Assembly: GCA_032622095.1 (NCBI GenBank)
Contig: CP136069.1
Location: 128,135,123-128,199,122 of the forward strand
From: Siphonodentalium dalli
Taxonomy: Eukaryota > Mollusca > Scaphopoda > Gadilida > Siphonodentaliidae
Length of the DNA: 64,000 nt
Direction: 5' to 3'
Shown here: positions 13,028 through 25,155 of the stretch, in pieces
Numbering within the stretch: the first letter of the stretch is position 1
Layout of the letters: each line of letters begins with the position of its first letter
The notes under the pieces: generated by a model
The model's input: only the letters and a program-made list of their open reading frames with translations
Database searches by the model: none
What the model was told of the DNA's origin: nothing
Made by a program: the position numbers and the translations under genes

Positions 13028-13850
13028 GAAAGCTGAAAATAATCACAACATTCAATTCGGATCTACATTATGAAAATCTAATCTCCATGCCCAATATAGA
13101 TATTATAGGAACAAAAATGGGTGCTGTTATGGTATCATAATAATGTGTTGACGAAATTGACCCCAGTTTCTGGTCGGGTACCGAATCAGTCATACCTTGC
13201 ATGCGGTATACACTGAAAAAATAGGGATATAACATGATATTGGTTCTGAATAGAACACAAATATCTGTTAAGTAGAAATGTGCTTATCTACGAAAAACCG
13301 TTTAATGATAAATTACCAAGTGTTGTACATAGCCGAAGAAAAAGCAAACTATATATCGGTTATCACAAAATAGGTCCCATAATTCCGTTCAGCAATTATT
13401 TGTTACTTTGAACCAAATAACCAAACTCTTGCGCAGAAAGTAGCCCATTGCAATTCAATCAGGTTGCTTCATACGCGTGTATGGTTGAATCTTAGTACTG
13501 ACGTTTTAAATTAGTGTACCTTGAATTCGCGCAATTGGTCGAAGTCATCTCATTATAAAAAAAACGCTAAGATTTTTGGAAAGCGAGATGCTATATAGTT
13601 TCAGTACGTCACGTTACCATTTGTATGACAAGAGTTAGGAGAATCTCATGTCATCCAAAATGCAGAAGGGATAATAATTGTTGATACACGAAATTCACAT
13701 GTATATACATGCAGCAACAGAGACTTTGAATTAAGTACATGCACGTCTAGACACTTCACTGAGCGTCCACATACTGCATGGTTGTATTTTGGAACTTGCC
13801 CACAAGTGCTGACAGATACCATTGCCCATGGGATACCATATGAAACTTAC
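13028..13850. other. No gene recognised
   Basis: Unremarkable AT-rich sequence. If the minus-strand exon ending at 13851 is real, this would be the start of its intron. Confidence 0.4.
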
Positions 13851-14028
13851 CATCTGACGACAGAGGCTTCAATAAGGTATTTTCTATGCATCTCTTCAGA
13901 ACATTCCAGGCTCTGGGGTCGTTGACAAAGGTACCGTATGGTTCCATATTCTCTACAATTCCACTGGAGGTGTCATTGGATCGGAATGAAACTTCGTTGC
14001 CATAGCGAGTAGTATTAATCATTTCCAT
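13851..14028 (-). CDS. Possible first exon of an unrecognised gene
   Basis: A minus-strand ATG at 14028 sits in a good context (CCATGG). It opens a 59-codon frame beginning MEMINTTRYGNEVSF that ends at a consensus splice donor, GATG|GTAAGT, at 13851/13850. I do not recognise the protein: no transmembrane segment or catalytic motif is visible, and I could not find a convincing second exon downstream. A frame at 15295-15065 on the same strand might be related but lacks splice support. Reading past the donor gives about 30 more codons before a stop. Either a real 5' coding exon or chance. Confidence 0.25.
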
Positions 14029-14131
14029 GGTTACTGGTGACGTTTAACTCCGTATCACATTGTTCAGCATGAATGGTATCTGCTGGAAAGAAAAGCCTCC
14101 AATGAATCACAAGGGCTTGTTACAAGCTCCG

Positions 14132-14530
14132 TTAACCCTTTACCCAACAGAAGGGCCCTGTGCCAATGCATTCTCTTATATATGCGAGTCGACCATAGGT
14201 CGCCTCGCATATATAAGAGAATGCATTGGCTTAACACATTAAAAATTATAAAATTGTTAAAGAATGTAAGAAAAAATGGTAATAAGTGTTAAAAAAAGAT
14301 TTTTTTAGGCCAATGCATTCTCTTATATATGCGAGGCGACCTATGATCGACTCGCATATATAAGAGAATGCATTGGCACAGGGTATAACTGTAACTATCA
14401 CAATGTGGTCAAGGAGCCGGTTCCAATGATATCCATATTTGTATGGTTCTATTGAGACAGACCGAAGATATTTTAGGCTGTTGAAGCTTTATTTGGCCGG
14501 TTTTGACCGGTTTGCTGGGTAAAGGGTTAA
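14132..14530. mobile_element. TTAA-flanked element built of two hairpins
   Basis: TTAACCCTTTACCCAACA at the left matches the inverse of TGCTGGGTAAAGGGTTAA at the right. TTAA occurs at both borders (14132-14135 and 14527-14530). A terminal CCC after TTAA resembles piggyBac-type ends. Inside, two near-perfect hairpins sharing CCAATGCATTCTCTTATATA lie at about 14161-14230 and 14312-14379 and mirror each other. A partial relative is at 63810-63938. Confidence 0.8.
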
Positions 14531-14563
14531 TCACACCCCTCCCACCACCATCATCCGCACTGC

Positions 14564-14694
14564 CGTAGTATGCACCGTCCCCCACCGTAGTATGCACCGT
14601 CCCCCACCGTAGTATGCACCATCCCCCACCGTAGTATGCACCGTCCCCCCACCGTAGTATGCACCGTCCCCCACCGTAGTATGCACCGTCCCCC
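14564..14694. repeat. 22-bp minisatellite, about six units
   Basis: Units of the form GTAGTATGCACCGTCCCCCACC, with one A-for-G change and one extra C. The array gives stop-free frames on the minus strand, which I reject as coding. It abuts the TTAA element. Confidence 0.92.
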
Positions 14695-16107
14695 ATATAC
14701 GTGCATGCATTGCGCTAAGGTAGTATAGTAAAGATAAGAAGAACAATATATTTTACCCAATTTTATACCGAGATATCATGCGACATTGCAATAGGAACGT
14801 GACACAGTTTCTGACGTGTCTAATGTTTGGCAATCCATCTTGAGTTGCTTTTACCAGTTCGCTTCAAATGAAATTAAATGGTATATACATGTACCAATAG
14901 TTCCACCCATGTCAGCACGATATATAATGCCCTTTTGTAAATGTTTCAACTCATAAACACAGCATTTAACAATCTGATGCGTTTCTTCAAATTGATTTTA
15001 TCACAGAGATGATACTCCCAGAACTTAATATCCCCAGTCCGTTCTCAGACTAGCTAATAACTCGTCATAAGCTCACACTATGAAACACAATTCTGATTAA
15101 AATCATACTCAGATGCTTTAGGTACTGAGTCTGGCGAAATTGGGTAGGGGTTCCATTACTACAAACAGGAATTACGTAATACCAATAGCCAATACCACCA
15201 GTAAAGCGATGTAACCAATCAGGCGATAGTCGCATGGAATACTCAAGACTATGGGAATGACTCCAGCCGACACGATTCCAGTAAACGCCGCCCATTAGCT
15301 AAAATAGCGTAAGAACTTTTCTGCCGCATTGCTAATTTCACTCAATGTTTACAAATTCAGAGTTTACGACATCCAATTAAACACTACTAGCTGCATGCAA
15401 GGCGTATATAAATAATCCACAATTTATCAATATTACTAGCTAACATGTCCAATAGAACTGCATATTATCAAGAATTGTAACATTTATTACCGAGCAATCT
15501 GAGGTAGATTTCACTTTTGGATTTGGCTCAATATCTCTATCTCTAAGAGCAATTTAGAAGCAAAACCGAGTTCTAAGACCTACTGCAACCGCCATGTAGA
15601 TCTCTTTAGTTCGTACATTCATGTGGTAATGCTATTTATTTCACTCATGTATTATAGTTGTTAATTCTTGGAGATGAGATATATGTAAGTTTACATAACT
15701 TGTGCCCCGACTCCGTTTGTATACTTCATTATTTATTAATGGATATCATTTATTTATATATTGGAGGGTTTACAATTAAAAGCAATGTTTACACCAAGCT
15801 CACACGCTAACAGCGTCATCCCGGATCATAACAACATATGAGACCAAAAATTATAATATAACGGAGTTATGCGTTTTTGTGTTTTATTGGGATGTTCGAA
15901 CGACAATTTGTTTTCAGCCCTATATCAGTTGTGCAGGTTTGACCAGGGCCATTCTAATCGACAAGAGGCATTGTGTGAGCGCAAATAAACAAAAGGCTGA
16001 ATAAACAGGCAAGAGAACAACAACAACAGCATTGTCAGACGACCGCTTTCATAGCAGTGTTAATTTACTGAGCAGTCATATGCACTATGAGATGAAAGTC
16101 TATTATT
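14695..16107. other. No gene recognised
   Basis: AT-rich sequence. The open frame at 15295-15065 (minus) has no recognisable family. Confidence 0.4.
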
Positions 16108-16440
16108 TTAAAGGTACTCAATTCGATCCCCATACCATCAAGATACAACAGCATTTCTTCAAAATACGCTTTAGTTATCAGAATCGATTTATTGCAACAA
16201 AATAATGCTAACCACTGTCAACTATGGTATATCATATTTCCCAAAACTTGTTATTTATCAACATTTTGTTCAACAAAATATGGGCGTCCGAGACCCGCCG
16301 TTTGTCAACGTGTTTCTGGGCCGCATATTATTACACACCGCGAGAAATAACGAACTTCAAAAATCGATATCTGATCACAATGAGCTTTGATGGGTGGGTT
16401 CCTCGACTCGAATCAAATATGTTTTACCCCCGTATTTCGC
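16108..16440. mobile_element. MITE family A, copy 3 (right end lost)
   Basis: Starts with TTAAAGGTACTCAATTCGAT, matching copy 1. Near 16350-16420 it shows the inverted arm AAAATCGATATCTGATCA and GGTTCCTCGACTCGAAT. The right outer end and its TTAA are not recognisable. Confidence 0.65.
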
Positions 16441-19400
16441 GCATTAGACTGGCCCTTACGAGGCGCCAGATACGAGGTAACATGACCTTTTTTGCCGGAG
16501 TTGTGCAGCGTTTTGTTGATGTGCGTTGTTACCACCGTTTCAAATTTATACTTACTGGTGTGCGGCAGTCCAGACATGAACCGTTAGCTCTCGACGTGGA
16601 CTTGCATGATAATTAGTTTCCTGCAACAGCTGTTTTGAGATTGGGCAGTCAAGTACTATCAGTTATACTAAAGTTTGGCTGCCCGTAGCTTTCATTGGTA
16701 TTAAGCAATGTGTACATGTAATAATTTTTTAATAAATGATATATATAAAAATACTTCTAGTTCATCAAAATTATTTTAATTATTGTGTATTTACCTGTGT
16801 CTGTTAGATTTTACGTTTTAGTCATTAATTGTGAACCTACCAGAAAACGATGATTTAATTTGGCCAAAGTGTTTTTTAATTTGGCCAAAAAACATTTGGC
16901 TAAAGTTTGTTTCAGTTGGCTAATAAAATTTTCATTTGGCTAAACTTTTGGCTAAAGTTTTTTTCGGTCCAGCGCGAACATTGTAGCACAGTAATATATA
17001 AGATGGAGAAGCTTTGAACAAGCTACGGTAAGATAAAACGAAAAAACGTCAAAAGTAAACATGCAATTGTGCTTGCCAAACAACTTGCACATGCAGCCAT
17101 CTTCCACAATACAAACTAGAACCACAAGAACCCCATCCAATGGTAATTGACCCAAACACCAAATAGGTGGTATACTGATCAGATTAATAAGTTCAACAAA
17201 CGGACATAAACAAATATGTTCCGCCAATGAATACGACTCTTACGCTTGTATTATCTGTCTTCTGCTTATATTTCCTGAACATCCCTCTAAATGAATAATA
17301 GATAATTCCAATCTATGAATTTATAACTGATGGTAGAATCCGTTAACTAAATAAGACGGATAACGGAAATTAAGATGCAGACGTACCTTAATATTTCAGT
17401 AGGCAAAATTATTATCCCGTACTGAGTGTAAACGTTATGATGAGTGTAACCTCTTCACTAGGTTGAACGAATACCCCTTGGATAATTTCAATGTCCACAC
17501 CGTAGCTCTTGTCCTGCTACTGTTTGTCTTCAAACAATTGTAATTAAGAGACATAAAGTCCTTGTTTAAGGCATGTAGGTTGGGATAACATTGTTTTCAA
17601 ACGGCATGCTTGTATATGGACATTCGGTTATAAGGAGGCAGTAGGGCATATAAATGTGGCATGAGACCTCATACTTCCTCGCAGAAAGAACTGTCAGTTG
17701 TTATCATCGTGGCGAACTGATCTCTATTCAGGATGATTAATATTCGCTCATTTGTCACAGAAACAGTAGGACAAGACTTCCTGTCGAGGTCCTAATTCTG
17801 ATCAGAATCGCAATTAGTCGGTGGATGCCCACAGGCTCTTAATCACATACAGGGAATTGATACGGTTGTCCTTGTGTCAATATGCTGAGCGAAATTAGGA
17901 TAAATGTTGGAAGCAGTGGCGTTTTCTTGTCAGGCGAACGACCCAATGCATGAAGAAATGGACCGCTGGGTAAAGCTGAGTTAACAAGATAAAACTTGTA
18001 TAGCACTGAAACTTTCTCACTGTTTCTTATCGAGATTATTCCTGAACGTGCACATGTTTGACGCCGATAACAGTTGGCACCCGCCGAATGATAAATCACA
18101 GCAGCCGCCGAATGATAAATCACAGACTATTCCATTGAGAAAATAACAGCGTCAATTCTTTGAAAAGAGCGGTAAAATTTCCCGCTAAGATAGTTATTCC
18201 CCCTTACCACGCTTTCCTTTGGTTAGACACAATTGCCGTCTGCGCTTCTATCTCCAGCAATAATCCGATAATAATCCCATGCCGACGACAGATCATGCCG
18301 TGACCAATTGCACACAATTCGTGAAATCGATCTTTCGACAACTCATCGTATGCCATGAACGATGAGACGACATGCGGTTAAATACCAGTCTGACGAGCTA
18401 CAGTCCACCTATTATCATGGTCTCTTATTACATATACCTCTTACTCTGATAACTCTTCATTTATGGAGGACATTAAAGACATATATAAACTGCACCCCGG
18501 TATATGTATATGAATTAATGTGAACCATGTATTACCATGAGGGCCCTCATATTATCAAGCTCTGCTTCAATAGTGTCATGTTGTGTGTATGTGTATAGTA
18601 GTGTCATTGCTTATCTAATAAACTTTATTGAACTTGAACTTGAAAGTCGCGTTTGATTTCCAGTTTTCCGACATCCACAAAGTACAGTGTTTACGCTGGG
18701 CCGAAAAATCTTTTGCTCAATATTTTCGCCAAACTAAAAACAACTTTGGCCAAATTAAATACTCATTTCCCGCATGGTTTCAAAATTAATTAATAGTTTT
18801 GTTTTATTTAACATCTAACATTCTATATAAGTATGTCCATACCTTCAAATAATCTGTATAACACTTTAATTCCACAATTGTTACTATACCACTAACCACT
18901 ATCTACCATTCAGCCTTATATTACAAACAAAGGTGTCATTAGTGTTAATCATCATTACTGCCGCGTGTTTTATTGAAGTTGGTAACCCATTGTTTGATAG
19001 TGCGCTGCCATGATCGCCGTTTGTTACACATTAAGCTGTATCACATAATCAATTAGCAGATGATCATACTATAAGTTTGATTCTCATTTCGCTCCCTTTA
19101 CAAAATCAATTCGTGTTTTTGAATTAGATTTTCGATTTTGGGTTAAAACAAACTTTGTCCAAAATTTAGATTGGTCATTTTCGAAGAAAAAAATTGCCCT
19201 TGGCGCAAATTTGGCGCGGATCGATGTCCAACGGCTGTCATTGAGTTACAACAGCGTTGGGTTGCGATTGATTGATTGTATGTCATTACAACTGAACACC
19301 ATGGCGAACAAGAGGTAAGTAATGAAATCATACCTGACATAGCCGATTAGTAAAATTATTAAGCTGTCTGTAACGATCGAGACATGACATTAATTAACTT

Positions 19401-20080
19401 TTGTTTCGTTTACAAATAGACACAGAACATGGTTCAATGTCGAGATATTCCCATGGCGTGGTGTTTAAAATAAATAACATATATTTTTAGTAATTGAGTG
19501 TCGCAGATAATTAATAATACACGTTCAGATTGTGTTTCTTGTAGCATTACGCTCTGTGGTATCGATCAATATATAGACTAATGTTTACTGTTATCTTTCA
19601 AACAACGAGATTCAGACCAAAACACCATACACATTGTTTGTTGACCCAACATCGGGACAATATTTTGGTTGATATAAATTATATATGAACATCGTAAATT
19701 ACGCTAAAATCTCAAAACATTCAAAAGACTTTGGCCCAACATATATATATATATATATACATGTATATATATAACCTATATAGTATGGCCGTTAGACCCG
19801 GAATAAATTGGTACAGAAGCCATTTTTGGTATGGTATAATGATCTACTTCGAGAACTGATGTAATTTAGGCAATCATGTTGAATGCCATCCTGAATAACA
19901 AAGTTTTCCCAAAGCGGATTTTAGATATATTATACTGACAACTCTGCAGTATCTGTTGACACCAAAATCGCCTCTTTTTTTACCAATTCATTCCGGGTTA
20001 ACCCATTATTTCGCGTACCACGACCAATCTAATACACGACCATGTCACATGTGTTTTTTTTTATTTTCGTATATCATTTA
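16441..20080. other. No gene; scattered repeats and a retroelement tail
   Basis: A cluster of TTTGGCCAAA / TTTGGCTAAA words lies at 16857-16978, ending in TTCGGTCCAGCGCG. Related words recur at 18695-18760 and 26335-26410. At 18608-18640, AATAAACTTTATTGAACTTGAACTTGAA looks like the 3' tail of a short retroelement ending in a simple repeat, though its body is unrecognised. An 18-bp duplication of CCGAATGATAAATCACAG occurs at about 18083-18124. AT microsatellites are at 19741-19770. Confidence 0.55.
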
Positions 20081-20226
20081 AGAAATAAATACACGGTGTA
20101 GAGGTGTGTATGGTCAAGTTGTACCACAAAAAAACTGATTGTAGGACGACGCGTAGCGGAGTCCTACAATCAGTTTTTTGTGGTACAACTTGACCATACA
20201 CACCGATACACCGTGTATTTATTTCT
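20081..20226. repeat. 146-bp near-perfect hairpin
   Basis: The left arm begins AGAAATAAATACACGGTGTA and the right arm is its near-exact inverse. Arms are about 65-70 bp with a loop of roughly 13 bp, so a transcript would fold into one long stem. Part of the arm (GTGGTACAA) recurs inverted at 20956-20990. Possibly a hairpin MITE; no clear target duplication. Confidence 0.85.
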
Positions 20227-21440
20227 TTTGTAATACGACTGAAAGTTTATGGTCACAATTCGACTGAATAGTCAACGAAATACTGCGCTTTTTCGGTCTC
20301 AGGTGAGAAATCATTTCGTGGTGTAATTCGTATTGGGCGTACTCGATTCTTTGCATGGAGTACTCTAGTAATTTGTTTGCGTAAATAATCGTTGTGATTG
20401 GCTAAAAAACGATGTGTTTTCAGCGGCGCCCGTGCCTTTCATTTAAATTGTACAGGAAATACGATTGCTGTCATTTCTGTGTTGAACGTTGTTGGGACAA
20501 CATGAATATTATCATCGACTATGGACCATTTTCCTTACACAAAGCGATCTAAATGAACTAGTTTACTAAACTAATCTTATTCCCCTTCTGTACTGGTGAA
20601 CAAGCGCTTTCATTTTCAACTTGATTCCGAAATATCGAATATGATCGAGATTCGAATCGACGAATGCACAGCCCGGCCCCATGGATTTAGTTTGTCATTT
20701 AATATACTTATTAAGTAACTTTCTTTGGTCGTAACGTATATCAGTATATAATAACATCATTTGGACCATATTCATTGGCAACCAAACTGGTTTCAAGCGA
20801 AAAATCGCTAGAAAATTCGCAAGATTGTCAAGATGTAGCAAAATAATTCAAAGGGTTACGGGTGCGGGTGTACTCCGTTGATGCCCCGTTTGCGCGGAGT
20901 TAGAAAAGACGGGAAAAGTCGCGTGCGGCGATATGAATAAACCGATTTTTTTCGTGGTACAATTGGAAAAAGTAGAATTGTACCACAAAACTGGAACGAG
21001 ATAGCCATGGTAACTCGGGCCACTGGCCAATCAGGACATGGCTTTTAAGCATAGTTAGGCAGGGTCGTATTACAATTAAAATTATTCCATTAGTTGTTAC
21101 ATATGTGGGGAAGTATAGTCGTATGCCTCCGACAGTGGCGTTTTACTTGTGTAAGTCATATAAGGGGCAGAACTATATTATAATATGAAAGTGTGGATAA
21201 AACCAGCGATATGTGGATATTAACATCACCCAATCCGAATATCGATGCTTGAGTTATAATGCAATACGTTCATTGTATGATGTTTTCTAAGTCCAACAAG
21301 GCCCATAACTATGGTAGGTATGCGTGGGTGAAACCCACAACATATGGATGTCTGATCTCCCATGTTGGTGTATATCACCATACCATAGGACATCAAAATC
21401 CGATAACTGATGCTTGAGTTATAATGCAAAATGTTTGTAC
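20227..21440. other. No gene; possible TIR element
   Basis: TTGTAATACGAC at about 20227-20239 and GTCGTATTACAA at about 21064-21075 could be terminal inverted repeats of an element of about 850 bp, but no target duplication is obvious. The phrase GCTTGAGTTATAATGCAA is directly repeated near 21247 and 21412. Confidence 0.35.
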
Positions 21441-21449
21441 GGACGGACG

Positions 21450-21495
21450 CAGTCGACATAAATTTCGACTCAGTATATCATATAAATTCATCTGA
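21450..21495 (+). repeat. Left terminus of the 14-kb transposon
   Basis: CAGTCGACATAAATTTCG is followed by ACTCAGTATATCAT and AAATTCATCTGA. The first 18 bp recur, with single-base changes just after them, at 30069 and 32181, and inverted at 28648. The inverted copy matches over about 46 bp. Confidence 0.9.
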
Positions 21496-22294
21496 GTCGA
21501 ACAGGACTGGCCGGAATTCTATTTCCAGACTTGGGGATATACCAGGGAATTCCTTGTTTTGATTGGAAGCGGTACCAGAAAGCGATGGCCCCGATTAGCT
21601 AACCGATAACAGCTGCGCGTGTCCCGTAAAAATAGCCCAGTTATCACCATAAACAGGTGTGTATATTGATCTAAATTTAAATACTGGGCGGAGCGAAGAG
21701 ACGAGAAATTTTCATTTGAGCATGCGCACACATTGACAAATAAGCTTCCTGTTCAAAATATTTTTTTAAAAGAAAGACATTATTCATCGGTAAAACTCGT
21801 TTTCGACGCTTTTAATAATCACATCACAATAGGAAAATGAGTGTTACAGTGGACAAAGACCGAGACAATGTGTTAGTGAAGTGTGTTTCGTCTATCTTGA
21901 AAGAGACAGTTATTTCAGAGTTGAAATCTGAACAATTTCAAGTGTTGTCGGCAATATTCGTAAACAGGTGTGATGTTTTGTGCATTTTGCCGACTGGTTT
22001 TGGAAAGAGCCTTCCGCACCAAATATCACCATTTATTTTGAGGAAAATGGCTAACGGTGAACATTTCAAACAATACAGTGGAATGCATTTGATCATTGTG
22101 GCTCCTCTTAAAAGTTTGATGAGGGATCAAGTCAGCAGAATGGAGAAACTGGGTGTGTCCGCTGGATTTATTGGACAATCAGAGGACATTGATAAGAAAA
22201 TTGCAAATGGTGAACTTGAAGTCGTGTTAGGTAAGTCAGTATATTTTAGACTAATAGTTTAAAATAAACGGAAATATATCTCATCGGACAGGCT

Positions 22295-22470
22295 CTGTTC
22301 CGTTTAATATTGCACCATACAGCCTACATAATTGGCTACGGCTGAAGCAAACTGGGCCACAGCATACGTAGTGTTGCCGTAGCGGATTGCCGAAGCCAAA
22401 CAATCTGAATTAAGAGGGCTGCACCATACAAATTTTTCACCACAAATATGTATGGTGCAATACGGAACAG
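22295..22470. mobile_element. Small TIR element in helicase intron 1
   Basis: CTGTTCCGTTTAATATTGCA at the left pairs with the inverse of TGCAATACGGAACAG at the right, and CACCATACA follows on both arms. It is 176 bp with no coding capacity. No clear target duplication. Confidence 0.7.
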
Positions 22471-22835
22471 ACTACAGTGCAGATATCGTTTCGTTTATTT
22501 TGAACTAATTTAGACTTGTCCAAATCACTAATCAGTTATTTAAATTTGTATTTGCAAGTGAACAACTTGAACTAGTAGCCCGATTCCCCAGACAGGTGAA
22601 TCGTGTATTAAAGATTCGTGTTATGAACTATATATTAGTATTCACAGACCTGCCCAAAGAAACGAGCCTGCTGAATAAACGTGCTGGCTTACATTTACCC
22701 CTAATAATTATTAATAGTGCTGGAATTTTCACTATCATGACCAATTAAATTAATATTAAAATTAATAAACGTGCCAGGCTGCCAGCTTGTTTTCTATGGG
22801 AGGCCAAAATTCACATTTAATAATGAATTGCGCTT

Positions 22836-22955
22836 GAGCGCAATTGATTGCGTTTAAGCGCAAATACCACATATTGTGCTTAAGCTCAAATAGGGCATTT
22901 ACGCTTAAACGCAATAAATTACGCTTAAGTGCAATCAATTGCGCTTCAGCGAAAT
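22836..22955. repeat. Array of degenerate TTGCGCTTAAGCGCAA palindromes
   Basis: About six palindromic copies in 120 bp, each varying by one or two bases, with two more copies near the other end of the element (about 23860-23895). Their subterminal placement suggests protein-binding sites, but nothing here shows binding. Confidence 0.75.
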
Positions 22956-23264
22956 TGTGACTACTATCTAACCTACCTATAAACTATTAGCATGACCTGG
23001 TGTATCACCTAGCAACAAGTGATGAGCATTGGGCTAATTTTGACCTGTGCTCAACAGTCAACTATGAGTATGTGTTCAACAAGGAGAATCCCTAATTACA
23101 TATTATCAACATCCCTCTATCCAAAGAATTTATGTCGCCTTCCCGGAACTCTAGTAATTTTTTGTATGATGTTTTTAATGTATTTTTGCACATATTTTAG
23201 CCTTTACTATGGTAATATCCTATACATGCATGCGGTGTCACGACATGAGGGCTTTCTTACCTCA

Positions 23265-23400
23265 TACAGTAATGCTCTAATTAATCGACTTCTTAACCAC
23301 AGCAGAATTATGGGTAACTTTTCAGGATTTAGTCGGAAATATGACTTGTTGCCATTCATCGAAAAGCTCTTGAGAGTCGATTAATTAGAGCATTACTGTA
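23265..23400. mobile_element. Hairpin MITE, Tc1/mariner-like, copy 1
   Basis: Ends CAGTAATGCTCTAATTAATC and its inverse, bordered by TA on both sides. The core ACCACAGCAGAATTATGGGT, running into CAGGATTTAGTCGGAAATATG, is shared in inverted orientation with the copy at 29549. The TA border and CAGT ends fit Tc1/mariner-type mobilisation. Confidence 0.75.
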
Positions 23401-24350
23401 TGATTTACTTATTGACTTAAATCAGGGGGAAAAAACCCTATTTTCATATTATCAGCATCCCTGTCCAAAAAATGGTGTGTAATTACTGGAGCTTTGGTGT
23501 CTCAGTCCTGGAGCTCTAGTTTTTCTTATTAAATCAGCATCTCATGCACAAATCTATAGTATTTCCATGATCATATAGTGTGAATGTGGTGTCACCGAGG
23601 GCTTGCTACCCTCATATGGTGTGCCTGTATACTCGAAAATTGAAGAAAATCAATGTTGCCCCGACTAATACAGAAAGTAATGCTATTGCGAGTAGCCCCA
23701 ACTAATATATACAGAAGATAATATAATGCTATCACGAGTCGCTCCAACTAAAACAGAAGGTGATACCGTACTATTGCGAGTCGGCCATTTTGATAACGGA
23801 GTTGGGCTAGCTCCCTACCCATCCAAACCAATGAAACCAAGAGGTGACATGTCAATTGATTGCGCTTAAGTGTAATTATTTGCGCTTAAGCACAATTAAT
23901 TATTAAATGTGAAATTGGCCTCCCATAGTTTTCTGGCATCCAAGAGTACATACATGTGTATATAATACATTGTTATTAGTACAACACACATGTTGTTCAT
24001 GTATGTAATTTGTAAACATATATACACATTATTTATTATTGGAATAGTTAGTCAAATTGTAAATGCTTTATACGTGCTTAAAAGAACACAGTAGTAAATG
24101 CACATGAACTGACTCCACTGAGTGAGGTCAACATGGGTGATGATCAATGATATTTATTATTGTTATAAAACATGAGTTCACATTACTGAACATCTTGCTA
24201 TTTTTCACATAATTGAACGTTGAACACTTTCATTGTAGGCAGCCCAGAAAGTTTGGTTGGCAACAACAGATGGCGTGATGTTCTTTTAGACAAATACAGA
24301 GGAAAAGTCCTGTGTATCGTGGTAGATGAAGTACATACAGTTGCTAAATG

Positions 24351-25155
24351 GTGAGTTCATTGAAAACTGTTGGAATCTGATATTAATGGCAGATCATATC
24401 ATCATAAGAACATTTTCACACGACGTTGAACATTACTAGTATTGTTCAGTACAGGGGGGGGTATTAATAAAAAATAGTACCCATATGTGCATCAGACCTC
24501 GAGAGTACAGTTACATGTTCACTAAGTACACATATGTAAGTTACTGACTTACTGCGTCTTGTATTGATGTACTCTATACATTGTCAATTTTGTCATATCT
24601 GGTGAGGTTAGAACTATATCAGGTGAGGAGCCAAGTTTTATAGTATTTATTAAATTTGTATTGTGAAAAGGTAAAGTATTAGCAACTATTCGTCAACTAA
24701 TTTATTTATTAAATCTTTGAAATTATTCAAACATATTTTTAAATGATCATTACATGTAATACATGATAATCATAAGGGTTATTAAAATATAGTTTAATAG
24801 TTTTGATTTAGTATAATTGATGGAATCAGATGGGTTAAACAATTCAGCGATTACTTTGAGGTGGGAAAACATTATCTTTTTTTTAAAAGGTGGAAGACAC
24901 CCAATTTGATTTTATGTTAGGTTATTTGAAATTTAATATGGGTTAACCAGTTTAGTTGCTCGTTAAATTACCTAATACAGTGTTATATACACCCAATCAG
25001 AATGTGTGACACAGTGCCTGATGGTGTATTCCATTTAACATACAATCGGTGCAATGGCACTTCCAAGTTTCATGGCCTATTCTGTGATAGACTTCCAAAT
25101 TGAAAACAAAACTGATATGTCAGATGTGTAATGTTTATTTATATTTTCTTTCCAG
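24351..25155. other. Helicase intron 2, no internal gene
   Basis: AT-rich intron from GTGAGT to a TTTCCAG acceptor. It contains a short G run at 24454-24460 and no recognisable insertion. Confidence 0.6.

Larger units (their letters stand above)
22795..23927. mobile_element. 1.1-kb TIR element in helicase intron 1
   Basis: The ends TATGGGAGGCCAAAATTCAC and GTGAAATTGGCCTCCCATA are inverted. GTTTTC stands directly outside both ends (22789-22794 and 23928-23933), a probable 6-bp target duplication. Subterminal arrays of a TTGCGCTTAAGCGCAA-like palindrome lie at both ends. No transposase is seen. A mariner-like hairpin is nested inside. Confidence 0.8.

Noticed and set aside
14409..14760. Three overlapping minus-strand open frames rich in GGG-Y-CILRWG
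   Set aside because: All are readings of the 22-bp minisatellite in different frames.
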